From Branchiostoma lanceolatum (lineage: Eukaryota; Chordata; Leptocardii; Amphioxiformes; Branchiostomatidae): 64,000 nucleotides of DNA. The notes beneath the pieces were generated by a model that saw nothing but the letters and a program-made list of their open reading frames with translations, ran no database searches and had not been told where the DNA came from. Both the position numbers and the translations under genes were made by a program. Of the stretch, positions 10,766 to 22,966 are shown piece after piece. The stretch covers positions 17,478,410 to 17,542,409 of the forward strand of contig NC_089724.1 in NCBI RefSeq assembly GCF_035083965.1, read 5' to 3'. Within the stretch, counting starts at the first letter, position 1, and each line of letters starts with the position of its first letter.

Positions 10766-13700
10766 ATGGCGGCGGCGGGAAAAAAAGATGATCAGTCTAA
10801 ACCGAAACCTTCAGGAGAGCGGCTGTCTGCGTCCTTCACGGACGCCGCAGACTCCACCATCGGGGTCATTTGGCAGGTGGGTGATTCACAGATTTTACAA
10901 ACCCCAACAAACATCATTGTTTTTCAAAAGTGTGGAGATTTTTGGGACCCAAATTTAGTGGTTTTCAAAGTTGCCCCCCTCCCCCAACAAGCGTGCTGGG
11001 GACTGTCGCGTTCACGTGTTGTTGTTCCGGCGCGTGCCACTTGCTTGTAGCGACTGGAAAAAGTTTTTCACGACACCAGCCACAATTTTACCATGAATAC
11101 ATATGTAAAATGTTCTCTTTATCTACACATCTACACGTGGAATGTGAAGTGGTAGCCGCCCGCAGTCCACCTCTTATTATGCTGTTTAGATTCGATAGTA
11201 AACCTGGTTCCACATTATTGTATGCAGATGTCTCAGGAAGGAGAGTTCAACCCAAGCGCCATGAACGAGGCTTTGGACAAGAGACGGCAGCTCCGCAAAA
11301 ACTTAAGGTATCAACTGTAGATACACACTATAGCATGTAAAAGTAACATACCATTACGTTTCTGAAAAGATACCATCACAGTCAGAAAATGTGAACTAAT
11401 TAGGTATCAAGGTAATTAGTAATTGTTTCATTTGTCATAGAACTGGTCGTGTTAAAGACAACCTTTTTAGGTTCCCTAAAAAGATTGATACAACATAGCA
11501 AGTAACATCAACAACATAGAAAGTAAGAAGCAAAGAAGTATAGAATAGGTCATACCAACAAGAAAATGATCTTTCTTGAGGTTTCAGAAAAAGGAGACCA
11601 GCATAAAAGTATTACAAGCAAGTAACACTGTTATGTTTCCCTACAGACCATCCTTCCCCACCGCTGCCCTTGCGGCATCACCCGCGGTTCGACAGGAGGC
11701 AGCCAGCAGGACGCTGCGCAGGAGAAGCACCAATGTGGAGAAATGTATCCTTGGATAACAAATGTGTTTATTCTACTGATTACCACCTTATTCTACAGAC
11801 CTCTATCATTTAGCATTAAGCATCTACAATTACTTTGAAGTCATTCTGGAGCATCCTTGACTTTTACCCAGCCCTGCAGCTCCTGGACCAGGCAGTTGGC
11901 GCCACCCCTGGCCCGGTGCTGCGGATGGCACGCACGCCAGCGAGCCAGCTGCGTCACGCCAGCTACACGCCGCGCCCGGTCCCGTCCACCTCACAGTTCG
12001 ATGTCAGCATGACGTTGGGAATGACCCCGGCCAAGTCCATGCCTTTATCACAGTCTATGGTGAGTCAGCACTTACCCTACATCTACTGCCTATCAAAGTC
12101 ACCTGTAGAGTGCAAAGGATGAACCTTTAACTCCATAACTCCATATTTTCTGGGGATGACTATTACTAGTCTACAGTTGGTTGTATAATTTGATCACTCA
12201 TACAGTGGACAAAATTCTGTCTTCTGCTGATAGGATTCAGTAGGGGAACACACCTGTCCCTTTCATAAATCCTGGAAGTTTGAGTTCACAGGTGTGACTG
12301 TGGGAATGATAGGATTTATAAGATTTCCTGTATGCTATTTTTGCTGCACTATAAGAGACACTCTGCTTCTTTCTCTGCTGGTGATAGTCTGTAAATGTCT
12401 CCTTTGCCAAAGGTACACACCCCTGCCCAGAGGCCACCGCCCACTATGGAGATGTACACACCAGGTGGGATGACTGAGGACATGACATCCACCAACATGT
12501 CACTACTACTGGAGGAGGACCCAGGCTTGGCAGGTAGGAGATGGAGGGGTTACTGTACCATGGCAATGGTGGTTATGATGGAAATGGATCAGGTCACTAT
12601 GGAGATGGTGATGGGCAGGGTTGCCATAGGGACCGTATCTTTATCTTTATGTGGGGTTACTGTAAAAATGGTCTGTTATCACAACAATGGATACATATAG
12701 GATTATGGTAGTACAATGGAGATCAGTTGTTACAATGGAGGTCGATTGCTAAGGGAGTGTAGATCTACAGTCTGCATTCTATGGTTGCCATGGGGATTGC
12801 CATGACAACACATCTATGTAATGGTTGCCATCTTTGCCCCAGCACGGTTACCATGGTGATTCTCATGACAACTTCAGTCACAGTTATTGTTCTGTCTCAG
12901 CGTCCTCAGGTGTGTACACGGACTTCATGCACCATCTGCGGAGCAAGCCGACTTCCAAGGAGGTGTTTGAGCTGCTGGACGAGTACCAGCAGGTGTGCTG
13001 CGAGCAGGTGTCGCTGCTGAAGAGGATCGTGAAGAAGGTGACGACGGCGCAGAACAAGTTCCAGCTGACCCTGACAGTTCTGCAGCTGTTGCAGCAGGAG
13101 AAGTGCACCTGGAGACTGTTGTTCTCCATGTACAAGTCAGTACAGCAGCTTCTCTTGTCTGATTGTGGATATAGATCTTGTGCTCTGAGCCACTCAAATC
13201 CTGGTGTAACTTCCAGTATGTTTGGGTAGAGCAGGATCAAACATGTCTTAACTCTCTGAAGAGCAACAAGTAATTTGATATCTTCAACTTATCAAGCCTA
13301 AGTTCTCATTGCTGTTTGCATCCTGAGCATCATTTTCCATAATGCTTTTTCCTATCATATGGCAAATCAGTCACTCACTCTCTCACTCGCTCACTCACTA
13401 TCCGGTTTAACGTCTTCTGTTCCCTATCATCTGGGGGTTGGACATGCTTGCACATGTGTAGGGGAGCTTGTTCAGCTTATTCAAATGGCTGGACTGCCTA
13501 ACTGGCATGTTTCAAACTAGTCGTCCAACCAACCTCCTTGGTCCAACAGGGACAGAATCCAGTCGGAGTTCTCGGAGTCAGAAGCGATGATGACAGATTT
13601 GGTCAACAACAACGTGAGCGAGCGGAAGACCGTGGAGGCACTGTTCGAGCGGGAAGCCTCGACCAGACAGAGCCAGCTGGTTATTGATTGGCTGGAGAGA

Positions 13701-16700
13701 AATGCGGCGGATGATGTGGTGGACTTTTACGAGAAAGTGGAGTTTTACTCCCAGTCAGTTTGTTGGTGAGTCAATCTCTGATTTGGTGGTGAAAAACTGT
13801 TCAACTGTTTTTTTATAGCTAGATCATAGATTCATAGCAGGTTTCTTGACAAGGAAATATTTTTGACTCTATCTTCTGGGTGTATATGTTTGTGTTGGCG
13901 CATGTCCTTAGCTATTTGACTGCACTGTGAGTAGATTGGTCAGACTTGCCGGAGTGTCAGGAAGTACAGTTCAGAGTGGGGACTGGGGAGAACTTATGTT
14001 GTTATTCATGTTTTCAGGACATAATTGGAAACGATTGCATGTGTTACTCACTCTCTAACTATCAGAGATTAGCTATAAAACACATTAGATAAACTATAGC
14101 ACTGTTCTGTGTCAAGAAGTCTTCACACATCAAATATCCATGTCTAACTATTGTGCAGGGAGAACACACTCCACACACTACAGCAGGGTACTGGCCTGAC
14201 CCATGGCAGCAGGGCGCTGGTGACAGAGATGGACCCTGATGCACCCATCAGACAGCAGCGCCCCCTAGCTGATCTGGACAAGGAGGATGAAGTGCGACTC
14301 CTGAAGTACATCTTCACCTACCTGCGTGCCGGGCAGTTGAAGGAGGTGGGAACAGGAAGGGCTGTGTGAAGTTTGCTCAGGATTTATGTTTGACTTTTGA
14401 ACAAGCTTTCTACACCTTTGCTAAGTTTGACATTTGTTGTAAATAGTTTGTAAAACCAGAGGACATAAGTAGTGACTATTTCCCTGTGCGGTAGGCCCAG
14501 AGACTGTGTAGGAAATGTGGACAGTCCTGGAGAGCAGCCACTCTAGAGGGATGGAGACTGCACCATGATCCTAACATGGAGGGGGGTAAGGATGATTTCA
14601 CTCTTTCTCCACACCACCACCCTCCCCATACCACTCATGTTGCAGAATAGAATCTCTGGATATTGGTTCTGTGTATTTATGTTTAGCCATACCTAGTATG
14701 GCTCAACATATTGTTTTTACTCAGGTTTCTTCTCCTGTCAAATCTTCAAATCGATTCATCTCTGTCATTTTTATACCAAATGACCTGAAATTTGGTACAA
14801 AGGTAATGTAGGCAAAAACCAATGTGCGTTTTTTTCCTTTTTTTGATATTAACCTTGAAAGTGATTTTATTGAGGTTTTTATGACCAATGATGCATATCT
14901 TGGCCTCCTCTGCCCTGGTATTTCAACCGAATGACCTGAAATTTGCTGTATATGTGCCTTGAACAAATATTTAAAGGACCACATTCCCATTTTTGGCATA
15001 CATTTCTTCAAAACGATTTATTTTGGGCTTTCTTGACAATATTTGCCACTTCTGTCACTTCCAATACTATATATGACCTAAAGGTCAGTGACCCAAGTGC
15101 CTTGCACCTGGCCTTGCATGCCTGTGAGCCTTGCGACCACCTGATTGGTCAATTGAGTTAATCTAATTATCTTGCATTTCTGGCGCAGGTGTGCTAGTAT
15201 TCATACCAAATGTGGTATGGGAATTCCTAGGACATGTGATTTCATGGCTTTGTTCACTCTTTTTTTAACAAAGATACACATCTCCAGTTCCTATGTATTA
15301 AACCATAATAATGTGAAATCTGGCATGTGCCTTGGTCATGTACACAGGCCCTCATTCAAATGTTTGGCATACAGCCTTTCAAAACGATTTTTTAAACAAA
15401 GAATTTTTTCGTTTCGTTATTTTCAACCCAAAGTGTATACTATTGAATCATGCATTCAAAGGGGTGTCACATTTTTATATTTCACCCATACTATCGCTGA
15501 AATATGTTGTTTTTGGTCATTTCCTTCTTCTCCTGTCAAATCTTCATATATATCATTATGTATACTATGGAAAACTTCATTCTTCCCTGGGGTTGATCTT
15601 TTTTAATTCAATTTTGAACTGGGTTGATTATGCGCAAGAGTGTAATTTTCAGCGGATATTTTTCGACTGGTCTAGTTTACATGGAGATGGCACAGAATAT
15701 CCCATTTTTGCAAGGGGAGGATTCTTTAATTATTTCTTTCAATTTTGAGCTGGAATGATTATGAAAAAGTCCATTTGTTAGCAGAAGTGTATTTGTTAAT
15801 CAATAAGTGGGTATGGTTTTGGACTGGTCCATATTGTGTTGAGGTGCTACTGGAAGACTCCATTCCTGTATGGAGAGACTGATAATTGTTTTTAAACTCA
15901 ATTTTGGACTGGGGTGATCCATTTTATTAGTGGAAGTATTTTAGAATGGTCCATTGTTATTTTGGGAGAGTCAATTTTTTGCATGGCGAGTAGTATGGCT
16001 AAACATGCTGTATTTGCTCGCAAATGTTGCCTTTCTAGTTCTATCTGTTTTTTATAAGGAAGATTTGTAGGTCTAGATATGGTTGGTGCAGTTTGGGCAA
16101 ATACTTCAAGGATGTACTTCAACTTGAATTTGCTTTTTCTGTTTAAATCTTATGTTGTGATTGCTAGATTTTAACTTTTTTAGACAACTATGATATCATT
16201 TTTTGTTTTCCAATAGATTTGTGTGGGTTTTTTTTAAAAGATCAATTGCAATGATTATTGCAGAAAGAACTGAAGCGAAAGACAAAGACTAATATAGATA
16301 AATTTTCTTATGTCACACATCTATTTCACCGTCTTACAAATATCATCGTAGGCTCCAGTGAGCTGGCGCCAGTGGAGGGAAACCCTAACCGTGACGTGTG
16401 GAAGGCCGTGTGCTGGAGGATGGCGCAGGACGAGCAGGTTCACCTGTACGAGAGAGCCGTGTACGCTGCACTCAGCGGGAACCTAAAGGAGGTGGGTAAA
16501 AATACATCCAAAGTCCAAATTTTCTTATCATTCAGGACTCAAGATTTGTTGTAAGTGAGATGTTCAAAGAATTCAGATGTATTTGAGTAAAAGTGGCCCC
16601 TGATGGGTAAGCTTTTAGTTTGACTGTAATACATCTTTATCTCAAAAATGGCATAAAGTAAGTTTCCTGTCCTCACAACCAGTGTTCCTAACATTGTGAC

Positions 16701-19700
16701 CTCTGACCCCACAGCTGCTGCCTGCCTGTGAATCCTGGGAAGACTGGCTGTGGGCGTACTACAAGGTGATGGTGGACTCACGCGTGGAGCAGGAGATTCG
16801 CACGGTACGGGGCGACCGCCCGATGGAGCCCCTCCCGCCAGCGTACTGGGACAGGGTCCTGACGCCAGACGCCATCTTCAAGGTTTGTTTCTCCAGGCAA
16901 AGTACATGGCTCAAACCCACTATTGGATGTTAGGGCTGTCTGAAATAGTAGTTTATCCATCCTAATCAAGGTCGATGGCTCAGATAAAGCTTTTGGGAAG
17001 TCTGTTTCTACTTAATACTAGTTTCCATACCATGCACTGGTCATTTCAACAGTTAGCTGATGCAAGGACTTAAAGACATGGATTATAGCTCTGTACATTA
17101 AGTCCGTGGTTGAAGATGTAATGATAATTTGAACCCATGTTTTATCACAGGAACTCCAGTCATCTCCACATGAGGGGGTCCAGTTGGAAGCAGAGGAACC
17201 ATTCCACATCATCCAAAAATACATCATTCTGGGGGACGTGGATGGTAGGGATGGTTCATTACTGCTCCTTAGGTTGTTTATGTCAGGTTGTAAGATGTTC
17301 ATTGCATTTGAAAGTGTGATCACCTGACAGTTTAGTGGCTCGTCCAGTTGTTACATCTTACCTCCTCTGACCTGCAGGGTTGGTAGAGACCATGAGTGAG
17401 TGGATAAAAGGCGACTCTCCTCCCCACCAACACCTTGTGCGTTTCATGGCCCACCTGGTCCTGTTCTTCCGATCCATCGGAGTCCACACCAAAGATGAGC
17501 TGTGCACAGCTATTCTGGAGCACTATGTCAGGGTAGGTCCCACATCCCACTTTTGGAAGAGAGAGGGGAGTGGAATATTCTGCATTACCTGGCCTCTGTC
17601 TGGCCTTTTGTTACATATGCACCTTCTTTGTTCCTCATTATAGAAGTAAGTACATGTCGCATGTATTGCAGCCAGAGTAGACAAGTATTTACATATCACA
17701 TCGCTACACCAGCTGCTATGTACAGTAGTTAATCCACAATATGAAACTTGTTTGATTTTATTGTAACAGACATGACACAAAAGTTAAGATCTGTCCATTC
17801 TGTTCTTACAACTGGAGGTTGACAATGACTGTTGTCAGGGTTTTGCGTACCATTCTTGTCGTTCTAATCTAACGCCCTGTCCTCTCCCAGACCCTGATGG
17901 AGGCAGGCGAGACCCAGCTGGTGGCGTTCTACACGGCCAGGCTGCCGCTGGACCGCCAGGTCTTGCTGTACGCGCACTTCTTGGAGCGAGTGGAGGAACA
18001 CTCTCAGCGACAGATGTGCCTGGAGCTGGCCGAGGAAGCCGGTAGGGGAGGGACTGCGGGAGGATAGCTGTTAGGGAGGGGCGGATTTGTTGGAGGGGGG
18101 GTTGTAAAACGAGGAATGTTTGGGTAGTGGATTGGGGACATGTTAGTGTTGGGAGTTTTGCAAAGATACAAAACTACCCAGACTAGAAAAAGCTACTATT
18201 AGTATTATTTGTGTATAAAAGTAGAGATCAGTGAGAGTTTTATATTTTCTTACCACCTTTATATTATATATTTCCTTTCCTCAATCTATTTCAATTTTGC
18301 TTTGAAAATTTGAGATTTTTATTGCCTGTTAAGTGTTACTTGCTCATACAAACAAGTCAGTCGTCCATCCATTCCCACAAACCTCCAGGACTGGACATCC
18401 CCACCATTACCAAGACTGTGGTAGAGAACATCCGCACCCACGATCAAGGTGACTTCAAGGTCGGTGTGGAGATTACAGCCGCCCTGGAGGCTGCCACGTC
18501 CGATGACGACAGACGAAAGATCAGGGCCATTGATTGGCTGGTGTTCGACGAATCACAGCGGGCTGAGGCGCTGAAGCAGAGTAACGCGGTGATGCGAACG
18601 TTCCTGGCCATGAAGAAGCACGCAGCAGCAAAGGAAGTCTTCGAGAAGATTCCCTCCGGCTCGGTGGATGTCATCAACAGGCAGTGGCAGATACAGGTGA
18701 CACGAGTTCAGACAAAAAATTTGCACAAAAAATTTTTGATTTTTTCCAGGTGAAGCAAAAAATGCCCACAAGTTTCTGTTGAAAGCAATCCCTAGCATGT
18801 CTGAAGGACTACTAGTATTTCATACCTCACTGTCTTTTTCCAGAACGGGAGTGCGCCGCTCCCCGCTGAAGACGAGAATGCCATCAAGGAGTACATCTGC
18901 ATACAGGCCTACCTCATGGCGCACAATGAATTCAATGATTGGTTCTCTCACTTTCACCACAACAAGCCACAAAGGCCCAAACTTCAGGAAGGGGCAAACT
19001 TCACGGAGAAGGTAAGAAAAGTACTGGGTATGTTGTGCTGTGGCCAGTGTGGGAAGTGCGTATGTGTGTGGTGTGTATTTTGGATGTGTATGTGTGCTGT
19101 GAGAGGTATGGTGTGTGTAGTGTGTAATGTAGATGATGTGTATGTGAGCTGTTGATATACATGTATATGCTGTAGGTGGTTGGTGCGTGTGTCTGTATGT
19201 GATGTGATGTGGGTGGATGTGTATGTGTGCAGTGGATGGTGTGTATGTGTCTTATGGATATGTATACTGTAGGTGGCTGATGTGTGTCTGTATGTGAGTT
19301 GACCCATCCTTCTTCTATCCCCCAGGTGAAACATGAACACAGAGAGCAGGAGTATGAGGTAGAGCTCAGCAGGTGGCACCACTCCCTGTCCTTACAGACA
19401 GACGACGTCGCCAGTAAGATCTACAACGTGCTGCTGTTCCCCGATGGTTGGATGGTGGACCAGAGAATGGTCAGTCTCTATATAAAACAAGTGAAAACAG
19501 CATTTTGATTGTTACACATGGATAGTTATTAAAGACAATTCAAACTCTACAACTGGATAAGATTCAGAGACTTAATTCCAGACGTTTTGATTATGGTCAC
19601 CTGTGGCTGCCACATATTCCAAAACTATTTTGTTTTTTACTAATGCCTCTAAGTAATTGAACCAGCTTTGCATTTGTGCAGCTCAGATGAGTAGTGCCAG

Positions 19701-20433
19701 AAATAATCACGTGGGCACCTGTGCTGAATGAAGTGTGACCTGTGGGCACCTGTGCTGAATGATGTGATCTGTGGGTACCTGTGCTGAATGATGTGTGATC
19801 TGTGGGCACCTGTGCTGAATGATGTGTGACCTGTGGGCACCTGTGCTGAATGATGTGTGACCTGTGGGCACCTGTGCTGAATGATGTGTGACCTGTGGGC
19901 ACCTGTGCTGAATGAAGTGTGACCTGTGGGTACCTGTGCTGAATGAAGTGTGACCTGTGGGTACCTGTGCTGAATGATGTGTGACCTGTGGGTACCTGTC
20001 TGTACAGGAGAGTCAGGAGGACGAGGGTCGGACCCACCAGCTGGACCTGCTGCGGCAGCTGTGCCTGCCCACGATATGCCTCCTGCTGCACACCGTCCTG
20101 CACGAGACGAGGCGCTACGCAGACTGCATGGTGCTGGCCGACATCATCGCATCCGAACAACATCAACTCTACACTGTAAGTTTACAATTTGTTAATTGGT
20201 TGCTGTGTTCTGTTAATATTATTTGAGGATTTATTGGCAGTGAGGAGGGACTAAGTGTCTTGTTTTGATCTGATCATGTCTTGAGTTGGTCTGACCATGT
20301 CTTGTGTTGACCTGATCTCCTGCAGGTCTTCAGGAGAGATGAGCTGCAGAGGTTTCTGCAGAAGCTGCGGGACTCCTCCATCCAGCTGCTGGACCAGAAC
20401 CTGGACCCCCTGGGGTATCAGATGTCATCTTAG
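10766..20433 (+). CDS. NUP107: Nucleoporin Nup107, Y-complex scaffold subunit
   Basis: Complete gene, 19 exons: 10766-10876, 11228-11307, 11647-11744, 11872-12059, 12413-12533, 12901-13135, 13550-13765, 14159-14345, 14495-14585, 16352-16491, 16715-16882, 17151-17244, 17378-17532, 17891-18041, 18389-18696, 18844-19011, 19326-19469, 20008-20175, 20326-20433. The total is 2,931 nt, 976 aa plus stop; vertebrate NUP107 is about 925 aa. The N-terminal 200 residues are Ser/Thr/Pro-rich and probably disordered. The rest is the all-helical Nup84/Nup107 fold, recognised from blocks such as [56 protein letters not shown] and [20 protein letters not shown]. In the family this subunit joins Nup133 and the rest of the Y complex in the nuclear pore outer rings. 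The intron before exon 10 is long (1.8 kb); the acceptor of exon 18 abuts a minisatellite. Confidence 0.96.
12534..12900 (+). repeat. NUP107 intron 5 with repeated GTTGCCATGG-like words
   Basis: The intron carries repeated CCATGG/GCCATGA words, including GGTTGCCATGG near 12783, GGTTGCCATC near 12823 and GGTTACCATGG near 12846. They resemble halves of RFX X-box sites but may simply be a diverged tandem repeat. Confidence 0.4.
14586..16351 (+). other. Long AT-rich NUP107 intron 9
   Basis: A 1.77-kb intron, much longer than its neighbours. It contains recurring segments such as CTTCTCCTGTCAAATCTTCA (about 14730 and 15528) and ACCAAATGACCTGAAATTTG-like words (14771, 14929), plus GGACTGG/GATTATG words between 15600 and 15910. 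This suggests an old internally repetitive element. No coding exon is supported inside it. Confidence 0.5.
19020..19310 (+). repeat. TG-rich imperfect microsatellite in NUP107 intron 16
   Basis: Imperfect GTGTGT/TATGTG-rich tract filling most of the intron between exons 16 and 17. No other signal is seen. Confidence 0.8.
19715..19991 (+). repeat. 31-bp intronic minisatellite, 9 units, ending at a splice acceptor
   Basis: Nine units (one of 29 bp, eight of 31 bp) built on GCACCTGTGCTGAATGATGT plus GTGACCTGTGG. A truncated tenth unit, GTACCTGTCTGTACAG, forms the 3' splice site of NUP107 exon 18 at 20008. The antisense reading of this array is open but is clearly a repeat artefact. Confidence 0.92.
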
Positions 20434-20560
20434 AACAATAGAATATCAGACGTCACTGTATGATATATTTTCTTTTGAAGAAGCATTCCTTTCAAAAATC
20501 TTAACGTAGAAGTCTCATAGTTTGTAAGTCTGCATTTACAAGGTTAATGAAGAGAATTGA

Positions 20561-20566
20561 AATAAA
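20561..20566 (+). other. NUP107 polyadenylation signal
   Basis: Canonical AATAAA 128 bp after the stop codon of NUP107, in an AT-rich context. Confidence 0.7.
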
Positions 20567-22966
20567 ACATTTACAAACTTTGCATGTTTCTGTCTGTTGA
20601 CTGTTTGTGAAGATTGGGTTTTACTTTGAGGGCAACTGCAGTGGATAGAAAGCTATTTTCTCACTGATTCTAACTACTTTAGATGCTTAGCACATCTTAT
20701 GCAGGAGGACATTCCCCTATTCTTTTCAATTAGAACAAAAGCCAGGTATGAACCGAAAACAATGGACTGTGTAGGAGTAAATATGGGAGGGACAGGGGCG
20801 TGGGAAAGGTGCCACACTTTTTGTCCCCAGGTTGTTTTTACTCCCTTTGTACTTGGCATGTCTAAATATTTCCCTCCTGGCCAGACGATGTAACACAAAG
20901 GACGTTTGAAATATTTTTCACCAAAAATTCAACACATGAAATAGCATGAAATCTTTGTTGAAAGCGTTGTTGCCAAACACTGGATTACAAGATTAGCTGG
21001 GGCATATTTTCAAAAGCATGAAGGTCAGTTATACAGGTCACTGCTGGTATGGAGGTATAAACTGCCGTATGCCATGCCCTTGTGAAGGGACACATGTCAG
21101 GGTAGAGATTACAATTTTGCAGAATCGCCAATTCTATTCCGACATCCAGATACTACAATGTCAGAACTTTTCAACTTTGATTAATATCACTTTAGGTTTT
21201 TGGATTGACTTGAATAAAGTTGAAAGTCAGGATGTATAAATGGGAGACCACACTTACTGTACAAAGAGATAATTATGCAAATTAGCTACTGATTTGCATA
21301 ATTGACATACGATCTTGTCAATCATCACGCAAGCTATCTACATACCAACTATCATGACGATCCGTCAGCCCCGTCTTAAGTTATTCCCTTTCAAAGTGTG
21401 AAACGAAATCGGCTCCTGCAGTTCCAAAAAAGCCAACTTACTCTCCCTCCCAAGAGCTATCTACCGCTTAAAAATCATGACCATAGCATGTCCAGAACAC
21501 GAGATATCAAACCCGGAAGTTCCGCTGCAGTGCCAAAGCANNNNNNNNNNNNNNNNNNNNNNNNNNNNNNNNNNNNNNNNNNNNNNNNNNNNNNNNNNNN
21601 NNNNNNNNNNNNNNNNNNNNNNNNNNNNNNNNNNNNNNNNCTTGTATTTAGGTTGACCAATTGGCCCTTGAAAATCAGTTTTCAACCTACCCTGTAGTGT
21701 GTATACATAAGTGGTGAAGGGGACCATCCAAAGTTTCCTTTACCAGCCTACAGAACTAACTTACATAGCTCTCTAATTAAACATATCTATTTATGTTGTA
21801 CAGTATTTTATATCTATTTATCAGCGTAACTGTTTTCTACCCACGTACTATCACTTCAGAAGACAATTACCATTTCTTCATTGTCATGACATCGCATTGT
21901 AAAAACAAAACTTTGTGATTTGTAGTGTAACATTTGGCTGGAATGTAGACGGACGTGTTTTTTCTATAAACTGGTTCACGGGTTGAACTACGCATGCGCA
22001 CTGGAATACATTGTGGCTAATGTCAAAGTTGAGGGCTCTGAGACATAAACAAAACATGTTTGGGCATGGTATCAAGCATGGTGGGGACGAGAACTGTTTA
22101 CATGTAAGGGGAGGTCATCTTTGGCTTCGCACATGCGCAGTTAAAACCATGAACCGGCGTATTCACGCAAAAGAAAAACAACCTAATGAAAGTTAATGTC
22201 GCATTAAGTCTGCATTTGTGCCGTAGACCGCTTACAGCCAAATGCATTTACATCAAACTAAAGAGTGATCTATAATTCTACTGTTGTCAGATGGACAGTA
22301 GCGTCATATAATGCTCCTAACCGAGCAGCAAATAGTGTTGGCGATCTGTCAGATGTCAATTTGTCAAACTTGGAAAAAAAAGATTCCTGGATGTCTTATC
22401 CTATGCTTGGATCTTCTTCAGACATCAACGTGGCTTTTTTCGGAAAACATATTCATCCCTGACAGAAATCCTTGATTGGCCGTTTCCTGACTAAACAATG
22501 ACTCTTGATGTTTAGTTTTTCAAGGAGAATACATAAACGTATTGTAATTGGCAAAGAACATATCGCAGATTCGTCCCTAGAAATGACTGCTAGAAAGGTC
22601 AAGTCATATGAAGCTGCATCAGATCATATACATTTAAACTGCATGCTTCTATTGAAAATATGTGGTACACATTCATATCCCATCGACGGATTTTACAACA
22701 TACATTTCTGTTATGACCAACTTTGTTACCAATCATGAATGCTTGTAATGCAGTATAACTTACAGACCACTAGAAGACCACGTGTGACTCGGGGAATCTA
22801 GAGGCTTGTGGCTAAGGCCTGTCGTCACGTAAAATGATCCATTGCATGTTAACGTTCTGCCCTGTATGTTTTCTGTGCATTAGTCCTACATGTAAGTAAA
22901 CTATAAACTCAGCTGTGCTAATTCGCAGGATAAACGTAGTTCAAAGCACATAACGGACGCCACTTG
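20567..22966. other. Intergenic region with repeat-like segments
   Basis: No gene is supported. 21271-21303 is a 12-bp perfect inverted repeat containing the POU octamer ATGCAAAT in both orientations. 21350-21540 looks like an interspersed repeat that runs into the assembly gap. NUP107 (plus) and the first guanylate cyclase (minus) converge on this region with their 3' ends. Confidence 0.5.
21541..21640. other. Assembly gap (100 N)
   Basis: A run of exactly 100 N, a conventional placeholder for a gap of unknown size. Confidence 0.99.

Noticed and set aside
19597..20166. Minus-strand open frame of 189 aa
   Set aside because: Antisense of the intronic minisatellite and NUP107 exon 18; repeat-driven.
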